From: Megalopta genalis
Lineage: Eukaryota; Arthropoda; Insecta; Hymenoptera; Halictidae
Assembly (NCBI RefSeq): GCF_051020955.1
Contig: NC_135013.1
Location: forward strand, 3,750,501 to 3,814,500
Length of the DNA stretch: 64,000 nucleotides
Direction of reading: 5' to 3'
The notes below the pieces were generated by a model, which was given only the letters and a program-made list of their open reading frames with translations, searched no databases and was not told the origin of the DNA. The position numbers and the translations under genes were made by a program. This document shows, in pieces, positions 1-12,300 of the stretch. Positions within the stretch are counted from its first letter, which is position 1. The number at the start of each line of letters is the position of its first letter.

Positions 1-269
1 ATTAGATAATGGATTTAACGCGTCTCCCGAATGCGTGTAGTACAATGAAACGCGGACGCTAACACGCGCGTCAACCGTGTGAATTACGCGCGATTAGTAT
101 GCGTGGAAAATGTGTCTTTGCCACCTGGTCGGCCAACGGCCACCTATCACAATGGAAATTTTCGCTCGGCCGCGTATCTTAGTTAGCAGCGACTTTTACA
201 AGCTGCCAATCGCTCGGCGCGAACCGCTTACAAAGTCTAAACGGAAATTCGTGTCGCGCGAAATGGACG

Positions 270-449
270 CTTCTCTCTCTCTCTCTCTCTCGCTCTGCCG
301 CTCTCTCCCTCGCTCTCTCCCTCGCTCTCTCTCTCTCTCTTTCTCTCCCTCGTTCTCTCTCTTTCTCGCTCTCTCTCGCTCTCTTTCGCTCTCTCTCTCG
401 CACTCTTTCGCTCTCTCTCGCTTTCTCCCGCGCTCTCGCTCTCTCTCTC

Positions 450-499
<50 letters not shown>

Positions 500-500
500 C
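270..500. repeat. (CT)n imperfect microsatellite
   Basis: About 230 bp of CT dinucleotides broken by CG and TT steps. It produces Ser/Leu-rich or Arg/Glu-rich reading frames that are not genes. Confidence 0.95.
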
Positions 501-1009
501 TCTCTGCGTGTCTTTTATGTCATTTTCTTAAACAGCGGACCCGCAAGCTCGAAAAGAATATCGTACGAATGCGTCGCTTTTTGTGCTTCACTCTTTTCTT
601 TTTCTTCATTTTGTCACGTTGCCGCACGTTGCACGCGGCCAAGTCGTCGTTTCAGCATCGAACCATATACACGCAGCAAGCACGGTGCAATTATTTTTCA
701 AACTGCCACTAAACGACTTGAATATGTTCAATTATTTTTTTTGCAAATGGTGGAGAGGCGCCAGTTTACTGGACAATATTACTAAAATTCCTTTTTTTTT
801 CAATTTTGCTGTTACTTGTAAAAAATGATATGACAACAAATTGTAGTGCTTTTAAAACTTTAAATTATAAAAAATTCAATTACTCTGAAATGAAAATTTT
901 TTTAAAAACTAGCGTTTTTTCTGTGTTTTGTCTGGGCCTATAGCGAACATTTAAAAAATGCTTTTGGTCAAGCAAAGATGTGAATAGTGAAGCTACAGCA
1001 AGTCGATTT

Positions 1010-1262
1010 ATTAATATTTATTTTATTATTTATTAATTATTATTTATATTATTTATATTTATTATTATTTAGATAAATATATTTATTAATATTTAGATAT
1101 ATAATATTCAGATATAGTATTTATATAATATTTATTAATATTTATATACATATATTTATTAATATTCACATACATATATTAATTAATATTTACATAAATA
1201 TATTTATTAATATTTATATAAACATATTTACTCATTATTACTTATTTATTTATTAATAAATC
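1010..1262. repeat. AT-rich tandem repeat of TATTTATTAATAT type
   Basis: Degenerate short repeats of tatttattaatatt over about 250 bp. Confidence 0.7.
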
Positions 1263-2029
1263 GACTTGAAAATCAATTAACTTAAAATCCTGCGATCGTC
1301 CAAATTTCGCATTCTACTAAAATTTCGTGATTCTCTATGAAATTATTAGCAGATTCACAGCTGCCAATCAATTCCTAAAACATTCCATAAAACCAAAATA
1401 ATCGAGCCAACTGCAAAATAAAAAAGCGAAAATATTTATTATCGAATCTATCGATACGCGAATATAAAACATCTCCATGCGTTCGCCAGGCATTCTGCGA
1501 GCACGAGAACGAGAATTATTTGCCCGTCCGTTGAAAGTTTCCCCGAGCTCTCGGAACATTTTCTCTGTTGTTAAGTCTCGCGAGGGGCGTTCTTTTCGCG
1601 TTAAAATTGCAAACCGTTGTAACTTTGATAATAGAACGACCTTCGTGCAACGCGAAGTTTCCTTGACATGAAAAAGTTGCAGCACCTCTCGTACGAGAAC
1701 AAGTAGACTTTCGCATAATTTTTCACGTCGACGCGACGATCATCCTGAAGGCTTCGATGCTCGCCGGACGCGTTTCCTTCGTGCAGTGTTGAAAGAAACG
1801 AACGAGGCGGAAGCTCGAAGGAACGATTTACGTACCGCGGAAAATCGATGCATCCCGTGCTTAGCTGCCGGGACCTGCAGGCCTGCAACGAGCTTCAGAA
1901 TTATCGATCAAATGAGCATGCAATGTAAACGCACCGCCATGGCAACTGCGGTGCACCCTCCGATAATTTTCCCGTTTCGCACAGAAAACGTGTTCCCGAA
2001 AATACTTTGACGGTTCTAGGCCGCGGATT

Positions 2030-2180
2030 TTCTGCGTCTTTTCTGCGATTTTTCTGCAATTTTTCGGCGATTTTTCGGCGACTTTTCTGCAATTTTTCTG
2101 CAATTTTTCGGCGACTTTTCTGCAATTTTTCTGCAATTTTTCGGTGATTTTTCTGCGATTTTCCAGCGATTTTTCGGCGA
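2030..2180. repeat. Tandem repeat, 11/22-bp unit TTTTTCTGCAA / TTTTTCGGCGA
   Basis: About a dozen alternating copies of tttttctgcaa and tttttcggcga in a row. Confidence 0.9.
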
Positions 2181-2749
2181 AAATTCGATTATGAAACAGC
2201 AGAGAAATCAAAATAATCGAAACATTGCATCGTTTTAAATGAATTAAAATTATTTAAAAAAAAAATTAGAAATCGATGAGCGACTCACGTTTCTCGCAAC
2301 GGACGCGAGATTATTTAATCGAGAATCAAATCGAAAATGATTATAAATGTTAAATTGTGAGTGTCACACCGCGGAACAACATTTAAAAAGAATATAATTT
2401 TCGAAGTTATTTTATTTATATTTATCACGTTGTAAGTTCGGCCAGAGTGGCGATCGAAACGCAAGGAAAAGTGAAAATTTATTGGACACCGTTTATCGAC
2501 AGTGGGGCGTTTTTCTTCCATTAATAGTCATTTGTCAATGTTCCGGTTACGTTTCACTGAATTTTGCGACTCTCGGTGCGAGATCAGAGCCACGTGTCTG
2601 ACCTGATATCTCGCGAGGCAAGGGGTTGATCAGGAGACAAACGGCTCGGATAAATCGACTCCCGCCGGATAATTGAGACGCGAGGACGAAAACCTAATAA
2701 TGTAATTTCCGTACCAGTACGGGCATTTCTGTGTCGCGTAAATTCATCC

Positions 2750-3220
2750 CTCCTTGCAATATAATAATATTGTAGTAGAAAGCAATTTAATGATTTATGT
2801 ACTAATGGTTATGTATACTAATTTATGTACTAGTAATTGTGTACAGTAATTTACGTACTGATCGTTATGTATATTGATCTTCGTACTAATTATTTTATAT
2901 ACTAATTTATGTACTAATAATTATGTACAGTAATTTACGTACTAATCGTTATGTATATTGATTTTCGTACTAATAATTTTGTATGCTAATTTATGTACAC
3001 TAATTTATGTACTAATAATTATGTATACTTATTTATGTACTAATAATTACGTATACTTATTCATGTACTACTAATTATGTATACTAATAATGAATACTTA
3101 TTTATATACTACTAATTATGTGTACTAATAACGTATACTAATTTATATACTAATAATGTATACTAATTTATGTACTAATAATTATGTATGCTAATATATG
3201 TACTAATAATTGTATATACT
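2750..3220. repeat. Tandem repeat of TTATGTACTAATAATTATG units
   Basis: Roughly 470 bp of degenerate 15- and 30-bp units combining ttatgtactaataat and tatgtatactaat. Confidence 0.9.
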
Positions 3221-3224
3221 GTGA

Positions 3225-3480
3225 TTTACAGGTTATCGACGAAAAACCGTGAGCAATGAGAGGCGAGCTCGGCCGATGCCCCGCCCTCGGGACTACTGCC
3301 GCCAGCGCGACGCGGCATTGACCACGAGGACGGAGCGCCGACCGAGCTCGCCTCTCATTGGTTGGCGTTTTTCGTTGATAACTCGTAAACGAAGCCTCGT
3401 AGAACATTTTCGCAAAGGAAAAAGTTGCTTCGAATCACCTCATAACCTGCATTTCCGAATTGCGAGAGATATTTTCAAAA
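3225..3480. mobile_element. Foldback MITE family F, left end truncated
   Basis: Inner arms pair across a GC-rich loop: gttatcgacgaaaaac on the left and gtttttcgttgataac on the right. The right arm continues through aaaaagttgcttcgaatcac to a decayed terminus. The left terminus is absent, and tandem repeat 2750-3220 abuts it. Confidence 0.8.
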
Positions 3481-4362
3481 TTGGCAAAAAATTATTGTCA
3501 AATTATTGTGTCAACGCGTTCTAGCGTTTTCGAAGCGCGCCAATATTTTTCCAACGCACCGATTCGACCACCCAGAACGAGAATTGTCCACCGGAACGTC
3601 CAGAGTTACGCGACGTACTCGTCACTCGTCAAACTATCCACGTTTCCGTCGCGATTTTCTTCTGCAACCCGATTCCTCGCGACGATTCAATAGTGTCCAG
3701 GGTGCACCATGCCGGCGACGGGGCTTGTTTTCGCCGCGGGGAGTTTCTCCTTGAGAACAATACCGGCTGATTGTGAGTGTGTCTTCTTAAAAAAAAAAGA
3801 AAAAAAAGAAAAAAACATAAAAGCAAGCCTGGAGATCCCACGCAAACAACTGCCACCGCCCCGCCCACGTTCTCTAGATATTCTTTCTGTCTCCTCTATC
3901 GCCGTGCCATCCCCATTCCCAACCCGCGGCATCATGCTTGCGCCCCGAAGCCGTGGAAACTCGGCCGGACGAACAGGTTCGTTACGCTCGAGCGTCGAAT
4001 TATCGTTAACGCTCGAATCTGGAGCGCGCCGCGCGGTTCCTACGGAACCACGTGGATCGATAGTCGACCGACAGTTTTTTTGCCGAGAATCGTTGTCGGA
4101 CGACGGTGTTGGGCTCCTTCTCTTTAGCCGATTATGTATGTATGTATGTATGTATGTACTCTGCGCGGATCGTCGAATCCTCCGCGCTTCCTCCATCTTC
4201 GTCTCGGCTTCTTCCTTTCTTTCTTTCTTCCTTTCTTTCTTCGCAGGTCGAGGGCGCCCCCGATTACGCATCGAGCGCCATCATTTTTCCGTTCGTCCAT
4301 ACGTTTCCAGCCGGAATTTACGCGAAATTGGACATTTTCTCGCGTTTCACACGTTGTTTAGT

Positions 4363-4750
4363 TCTCTAGTTTCTATTTTATTCTATTCCATTCTATTTTG
4401 TTCTATTTTATTCTATTTTATTCTATTTTATTCTATTTTATTCTATTTTATTCTATATCATTCTATTTTATTCTATTTTATTCTATGTTATTCTATCTTA
4501 TTCTATTTCATTCTATTTCATTCTATATTATTCTATTTGATTCTATTTCATTCTATTTCATTCTATTTTATCCTATTTTCTTCTATTTCATTCTATTTCA
4601 TTCTATATTATTCTATTTCATTCTATTTCATTCTCTATCTTATTCTATCTTATTCTATTTCATTCTATATTATTCTATTTTATTCTATTTTATTCTATTT
4701 TATTCTATTTTATTCTATCTCATTCTATTTTATCCTATTTTCTTCTATTT

Positions 4751-4757
<7 letters not shown>
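4363..4757. repeat. 10-bp tandem array TTCTATTTTA
   Basis: About 39 copies of ttctatttta with single-base variants (ttctatttca, ttctatatta). The 10-bp period keeps all three frames open, which creates long spurious Ile/Leu/Phe/Ser open frames. Confidence 0.97.

Positions 4758-4792
<35 letters not shown>
4757..4792. repeat. (CT)n microsatellite
   Basis: Pure CT run directly continuing the decamer array. Confidence 0.95.
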
Positions 4793-4823
4793 TTTATTTT
4801 ATTTTCATATATCTATATATACG

Positions 4824-5080
4824 ATTCGAAGGCAATTCGGAGGCCACGCGCCCCGATTCGAAGGTCACATAACACGATTCAAACGCAATTCGGAAACCAC
4901 ATGCTACAATTCAAAGTGAAACAGTCCATTTCTTATTGTCTTCCAAGAATTCGCGTCGCCTGACCTTGACCGACTCCGTCGACCCTTCTCATCGACGCAG
5001 CAATAAATCCCATAACCGTAGCTCTATCACAGAGAAATTCGCAGCAACCCGAAATTTGGCATTTCCGGGAGAAATTACCG
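4824..5080. mobile_element. MITE-like element (family B) next to a Met splice acceptor
   Basis: The same sequence occurs in reverse orientation at about 59462-59610. Shared blocks include cgaaggcaatt, gcagcaacccgaaattt and gcatttcc. The right end, gagaaattaccg, is followed by TA. Its terminus resembles that of family A (cagtaatttctcc). It ends 39 bp before the Met exon at 5119. Confidence 0.6.
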
Positions 5081-5118
5081 TAATATACATTGTCTTCAAC
5101 GAACCACTGACGTTGCAG

Positions 5119-5485
5119 GGTGATCTTCTCGGCTACTCCCTATACGATTTCATTCACCCGAGGGACCGCGAGGAGCTCACGAAAAACCTGAAGGTGGAGG
5201 ACCTCCAAGGGGTGGCCGGCTCGTCGTCGTCGTCGTCGTCGTCGCTGCCGCAGCTTTCGAATGCGGCGAACGAGAACTCGACGTCGTCGGAGGACTCGTC
5301 CACGCTGAGACACGAGAGGAATCCTTTCCGCGAGCAGCGCCGGATATTCGAGCTGAGAATGTTGCACCGGACAGCGTCACGCAGGGAGCACACGCAGTAC
5401 GAATGGTTCGAGCTCTCGGGGATGCTGAAGCTGGCCGAGAGCTGCCGGAACCCCGAGTCCCAGGCGAATCGGGCGAGACATCGAG
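5119..5485 (+). CDS. Met: Met exon: end of PAS-A and inter-PAS linker
   Basis: Acceptor gttgcag/ggtgat and donor tcgag/gtaagc. It enters in phase 0 and leaves one base (G) of a split Asp codon. It encodes 122 residues, including the poly-Ser tract from (tcg)n at 5219-5244 and the conserved linker end SRREHTQYEWFELSGML. Confidence 0.85.
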
Positions 5486-6298
5486 GTAAGCTCTGTCGTT
5501 CTGTCGTTTCGTTTTTAATTGTTCGCCGCGCGAGCATGCATGCGCGTTTTCGCGACCAACGCGGCGACTGCCGCGAAAAGTGCAACGGTCGCGATCTCGT
5601 AATCGTTTTCATTGGCTAACGGTTCGCCGCCTTGTATCGTTCACTCACCCCCCACTGTCAACAAGATTAAGGTCTATCTGTTGTGTGACTCAGCGCGGCG
5701 TGCACTGTGTCCTTAGGAGAATGTCGCGATCGAAATTGTTTACGGATCCGTCGAGAGAGAGGGGGAGAGAGAGAGAGAGAGTCGTTCGCGCGCAAATATC
5801 GGTGGTCCCTCGATTGTTACAAAGACGGAACAGAGACGTTTCTAGAGATTATGATAATGATAAAACGAACGTTCTCGTTTTTTTATAATTTGCATGTTTT
5901 ATATATACATTTATATATTATTTGTATGTGTACAGCAAATTCTCCCTAATTGACGCTCAGATTTTTGCACAAAAGTGGACAATTTAGGAAGGGTAGATAA
6001 TAATAATTTAACTGGAATGATAATATATAGTAATAATATAAATATATAATAATACATAATAATATGATAATATATATACTATAATAATAGTATATAATAA
6101 AATATATACTATAATACAATAATATATAATAATAATATAACTGTAATAAAAGCAGCCTTGCGGTCCGTTTTTATAGTCACCAATTGTCAACAACTATAAA
6201 GACGAGCCGCAAGATTATTATTATTACAGTTGTATTATTATTATATTATTATTATAGTACATATATTATCATATTAATATATATTTAAATATATTATT

Positions 6299-6330
<32 letters not shown>

Positions 6331-9300
6331 ATTATATTATATATATTATATATAATATATATTATTATATTATTATAATATATATATATTACTATTAAAG
6401 TAATATTATTATTATCTCCTCTTCCCAAATTGTCCACTGTTGTACACAATCTGGGGTCAATTAGGGAGAAGGCAATTACAGAGAGAGACAGGAAAATATT
6501 CGAAAGCCTCTTAAATATTCAACCATTTGCACTGGAGCGATGCCTCCGAGACACCGCTGAAATTGTTCTATCACGTTCCAAGAACATTCTTACATCATCG
6601 AACTTCAGATTTAAAAGACTGTTAAAACTATAACCGTCGTTACGGTTATAATACGAATCACGAGTATTCGGTTTCATACGCCTAAAATACAGTTCGTCGT
6701 GTAAAATTATCTTAGATTCGCGGTTAAAAAAATAGCTTCGAGTGCAAATGGTTAACAAATACATTTACACTTTTCAAAAGCGTAAAGTTGAAACGTTGCT
6801 AGAACTGCAATAACGTTTCTCGAATCGTATCAAACGAGATCTAACTACGTAGACGATTTTCATATCATATTTCCATATCTGATTTCGAATAAATTATTCC
6901 GTCGTGTACATAAATGATTTTATTTAAAAAAAAAGAGAAAAAAAAACAGAAAAATCGTAATAATATCGTCCGCCGTTCCGTCGCATTTATTTTTCACTGT
7001 TGCGTAAGTTCCGCCTGCAGCGAGGAATCGAGTTAAAAATACAACAAAAAAGAAAATAACCGCGAACTCTAAAATCTAGTTTGTTTCTTGCGAAACATTC
7101 TTTTTTTCCGTTTTCTTACGAAACGATTTTGTTAAATGTCTCCGACCGAATGCGATACAATGCGCGCGAGACGCGTTTGCCACGAGGAAGAACCACCGAT
7201 GCCGCCCCTTCCCCTACCCCTCACCCCGACACGTGTATTTTTCTTGCGACTCTCTCCACGCGGCACGATGACATTATTAATTTCATCGAACGGCGCTGAA
7301 TTAAATCGATTCCATCAGCAGAATCTCGCGGACCACTGTTCCCCTTTTATCACGACACCGGGGAACCGGTGAAGTTGGTTCGAACCGGGCTATCGCAAAT
7401 ATTTACCCTAGCTACGCATTTAAATTTAGACCGTTCCCATCGACTGCGAAAGATGTGGGCGTAGTCGCGAGCGTTAACGTCGATCTTTTAATTTCCGTAG
7501 CACGGACGAAGATCAACGCCTGGAACTACCGAGTCCTTAACTCGGCCAATCCGTATTGTTTTGTAACTGGGCTGCGGATTTTATGCAATTTCGACGACAA
7601 CGGCTGGTTCGGGGAGAAAAACTGTAAAGACATTACAGAAGAGTTTAAAAATATTGTTATAAATAATTTTTATTATAATAATAATTTTTATAAATAATGT
7701 TATTGTATGTAATATGTGTAATATGTGTAATATGTTTTTCCTCTTTGAATAATTTCAATAATATATATACATATAGTATATATTGTATATATTATATTTA
7801 TATATACATATAGTAAAGTATATTAAAAAAGGGAAAATGTAGATATATGTATATATAAACATATTACACATATTGCATATTACATATAATAATGTACATA
7901 CTACATATAACACATATTACATATTGCATACATATATACATACCTTATTAAAATGATTAAAAGAGGAAAAACACACACTGACATTAACAGTTATCTCGGA
8001 CAATTTTCATTTTGCATAAAGATCCGCAGTCAGGTAACAAGGCAGCAATTTAACCTTGACATAACCTGACATAACCTCGATTTTTCTAAATTTCTTGATT
8101 TTTCCAAAACCTTCGACAACGTCCACAATCTGATGACTATAGTTGCATAAAATATCTTCGTATTTGCTTGGCGAGGGTGAACCATTTTCTTTTTTTGGTT
8201 AAATCTCCACCGTCTCGTCGAGATGTTCCTGCGTAAATAGAAATGCGTTGCATTAAAATGAAGATCGAGACTATACCGAAGTACGTATTTCGTTTGGAAA
8301 TGGCAGGTATTTAGCGATCGTTTGTAATTTTACAGATATCGGCTCAACGAGCAACGATATTATCTTCGTGGGAGTAGCGCGGCTATTAATGAAGCGATCG
8401 ATCACAGGGATATCGATCATAGATGCGAACAAGGACGAATACCTCACCCGGCATTTGGTCGACGGCAGAATACTTTACTGCGACCATAGGGTGTCCGTGG
8501 TGGCCGGCTACTTGGCCGAGGAAGTCTCCGGCTTGAGCGCCTTCAACTTCATGCACAAAGACGATCTCTGGTGGGCCATGATCGCGCTTCGCCAAAGTGA
8601 GTGTTCGTTTCGCGGTTGATCGACCGCTGGCGCCACCGTTCCCCTTTCTAGTCCTCGGAAATCTGCTACGACTTCTTTGTTCTATGATCTGTTTAACGCA
8701 AATTTTCATTGTTATTATACAGGGTGTCCCAAAAATGTCTCGCAATCCGAAAGTTGCGGGTTCCTCGGGTCATTTAAAGCAACTTTTTCCTTTGCAGAAA
8801 TTTTCTCCGAGGCACCGTTAACGAGTTATTAACGAAAAACAGTGACCAATGAGAGGCGAGCTCAGCTGGTGCGAGGCGACCGAGTCGGTGAGCGAAACTG
8901 GGCTTCGTGCGCTGGTTGGCTGGGCCGTCTCGCGTCAGCCGTACTCGATTCTTATTGGTCACTGTTTTTCGTTAATAACTCGTTAACGGTGCCTCGGAGA
9001 ACATTTTTGTAAAGGAAGAAGTTGCTTCAAATGATCCGAGGAACCCGGAAATGATCCGCCATTTCCGGATTGCGAGACATTTTTGGTACACCCTGTAGAC
9101 AATTTTGAAACAGAAATGTTATTACAGAAATGTTCGTTTAATATGTTGCCCCGACACTCGAAACGTATATTTCCCTTGTTTATAAATTGTTCCCCTAATT
9201 GTTCCCTTGTTTGAACGTGGCCTGGATTAACTAATTTGAATTATTATTTTTTGCAGTGTACGTTCGTGCAGAAACGTGCGGATCGTCGTGTTACAGGCTA

Positions 9301-12300
9301 CTGTCGAAAACAGGAGAATTTATTTATTTGCGTAGTCACGGGTACTTAGAGCTGGACGAGAACACCCAAACTGTTGTGTCTTTCGTGTGCATAAACACAC
9401 TAGTATCGTAAGTGCCATTTCCGCGATTGCAATCTCTTGTAGCAGTCGTTGTTCGGAAAGTTCGTAAAATAATCGAGGATGAATTTGCAGTTCACAATTT
9501 TTCAGTCGGTGCCTTGATTTCAGTTTATTGCTATGAACTATTAATTGCTACTATTAACTGCTATGAAATTTGTACGGTAAATTCTCCCTAATTAATCCTC
9601 AGCTTGGAAACAAAAATGGACAGTTTGGGAAGAGAAGGTACGATTATCGCAATTGTCCATTTTTGTGTACAAGCGGAGGGTCAACTAGGGAGAATTTACT
9701 GTATTTTGGTGATTCGTAAATTTTTATTCTCAACGAGTTCTTCTTTCTGATATCTTTTCTGTGCGTGCTGATAAATTCTGTTTGATATACCTGATATACA
9801 TCAATTAGTACATTATAATACATTATTGAATTTCAGAGCTTTCCGAACAATTTTTCTACCGTACATGCCTTCATCCATATTGTTCTTACAGAAGGGAAGT
9901 AATAATTCTTTTCTTTTTCAGGGAGGAAGAAGGAATGCAACTGGTGCAACAAATGAAGAAACGATTCTCAGCGACGATAACCGAATCCACGTGGGAAATG
10001 ATCCAAAACCAGGATGACGCCGCGCTTGACATGGTAAAATTTGTAATATTATTTACAATATTATTTGTAATGTTATAAGGAAATATCACAAGACATAATG
10101 GAAAAATCCGGCCGCATGAATTGAATAGTATATCAGCGCTTTGTTAATCTACATCCATGTGATACATTCTACTAAAAACAATGGCTTACTAATTGAAACT
10201 GAATTATTTGTTACAGGGTTCAGACTCCCAGCAGAGCTCAAAAAGTAGTGTAGGAGATCCCACGGTGGTTGAAGACGCCATTGCACACCTGGTCAGCGCC
10301 TTGTCGTCCTCCGTTTCCGAAATTCGTCTATCAAAGTCTCCTGTTCCCGACGAACAATACGTGAAGGCTGCTATAGTCTCGAAGAACTTACCACCGGTTG
10401 CTGCGCAAGCGAGCAAAATTGGCATTAAGTCGATAGATCATCGCTTGATGGTGCAAGGAACAGAAGGTCGTAGCCCTAAACAAGAACCAAAGGCGAGTAA
10501 TCAGTTGATTCCGCTGAACGAGTCGCAAGATAGTCCTAGGTCGTCAGGAAAATCGATGGCGATCAAAATCAAAGAAGAAGACACGATACCTGAAGAAGTT
10601 ACCAGCATTATTGCAACAAATGATTCGCCCGTGGATCAATGTATAAACCTTCCGCATAATCCTGGAACATCTCACTTGGACATTACCCCAAGAAGGTACA
10701 TTCCTCCAGTCGAGGATATCGCAATTTCCGACACGAAGTCGAGTCAATACCCCACCAAAAGGAGGCACAGCGACGAAAACGATAGGATAACTTCCAACAA
10801 GAAAAGAGCTCCGTATTTTGATCAGAAATTGTTTGTTAAGGAAGACTATGAAGATTTAGATTCGTTGAATGACCTCATGGGGGGTAACTATTCATGTTAC
10901 GACGATGACAAGTTTCCCGACCAAGGTACTACAATCTTTTCTTTATTCTCGCGTCATAGATTTCTTTATTTCCGGTTATAATACAAAGTGATTTACCTAA
11001 CTCTACTACTTTTAATTGTTTGTAGACCATTTGTTATATAACAAAATATTTCAAACCGAAGTTATATGGTGTCAGAAAAAGCTTCGAATGTAATTACATG
11101 TAATAATTAGCATTTTTCCAGTTTTGCTTTACTTTTAAGAATTTTTTCAACTTAAATAATTTATAATGGAATTTTGTTTTCAGATGCATTAATAATCAGC
11201 AGCCAAAAATTATATATATATTTTATTTCACTTAATTCATTGCTTAAAATAATATTTAAAGGATATCAGAATGACTATTATTTTATGAATAACTTTTCAG
11301 ATTATAGGATCATATTTTATAGATCACATTTAAGAAAAAAGAGTTAATAACAAAACAAGTTTTGTTTCAAACATTTTTTTACATAACAAACCGTTCACAA
11401 ATTTTCACTCCTTTGACTGTTTATTGCGCAGTTCATTGTTTATTCAAAGCCGTATTTTTGTTGTGCAAGATTGATAGTGATCACTTGATGAGAGGAAAAA
11501 GAAAGAAGCAAGATATTCTTGCCAGAATTGAAACATCAGATTATGCATCTCGTCTGTAAAAACATAAAAGACATAGCATAATTATAAAAAAGACTCTTGT
11601 AAAACCTTTCGTTTTAAAAATATATTTTTGCAGGGAGAATACATCATTTTTTTAGACTGACAAAGGTGTTAAAGTGGTATAGTTAGGTGAAATGTTGTTT
11701 GAAATTGTATTCAAAATGTTGCTATCAATTTCTTTCTTTTCAATAGGTAATAAACTATTGCCTTGAAGTAGTTCTCTTTTAACAAACCTTTTATTTGGAA
11801 TTGTTCTAGACCGTATATTAAAGATGATCTTTGGAGGTGACGTTCATTCTAATGGTAGGTACGAGAACAGACATTGAATAACACAGAATTTGATCCGATG
11901 GAAAGAGAGTGGACAAGACATGTTCGTTGTTAAAAGGGTTCAAAAAAAAGATTGAATGACACAAATGATTTCAAACGAGTTCCCTGCTTTCCAAAAGATC
12001 AGATTCGTTGTTTCAAATTGTACATTGTATGCGAATCAACTAAATTTTCAATTATATCATTGCTCCTCAGGTACGACGGTGCCTCAAATACCAGAGACTG
12101 TAAGTATCAAGTAATACAGGGTGTCCCAAAAATGTCTCGCAATCCGGAAATGGCGGGTTCCTCAGATCATTTGAAGCAACTTCTTCCTTTACAAAAATTT
12201 TCTCCGAGGCACCGTTAACGAGTTATTAACGAAAAACAGTGACCAATGAGAGGCGAACTCAGCTGGTGCGAGGCGACCGAGCCGGTGAGCGAAACTGGGC

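Larger units (their letters stand above)
1..4823. other. Gene-free region upstream of the first Met exon in the window
   Basis: I see no coding exon here. The region holds simple repeats and two transposon fragments, listed separately, between stretches of unremarkable AT-rich sequence. It is most likely part of the long Met intron that separates the bHLH and early PAS-A exons, which lie outside the window, from the exon at 5119. I looked for a basic helix-loop-helix exon on the plus strand and found none. Confidence 0.5.
5486..8335 (+). other. Met intron (2.85 kb)
   Basis: Contains a GA-rich patch, a family A MITE with a TA-rich core, a TTAA-flanked element and a family C MITE, annotated separately. 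The remaining sequence shows no exon. Confidence 0.8.

Noticed and set aside
3709..4872. 387-codon plus-strand open frame
   Set aside because: Most of it is translation of the 10-bp TTCTATTTTA array and the CT run, which stay open in all frames.
1..5118. Missing bHLH and first PAS-A exons of Met
   Set aside because: I looked for a basic helix-loop-helix exon and a PAS-A start ending in phase 0 and saw none, so I place them upstream of the window.
11025..11095. Alternative Met exon after tttgtag/accattt
   Set aside because: The phase fits, but the roughly 22 residues before a stop show no family likeness. The 29-bp microexon gives a continuous path to a coiled-coil tail.
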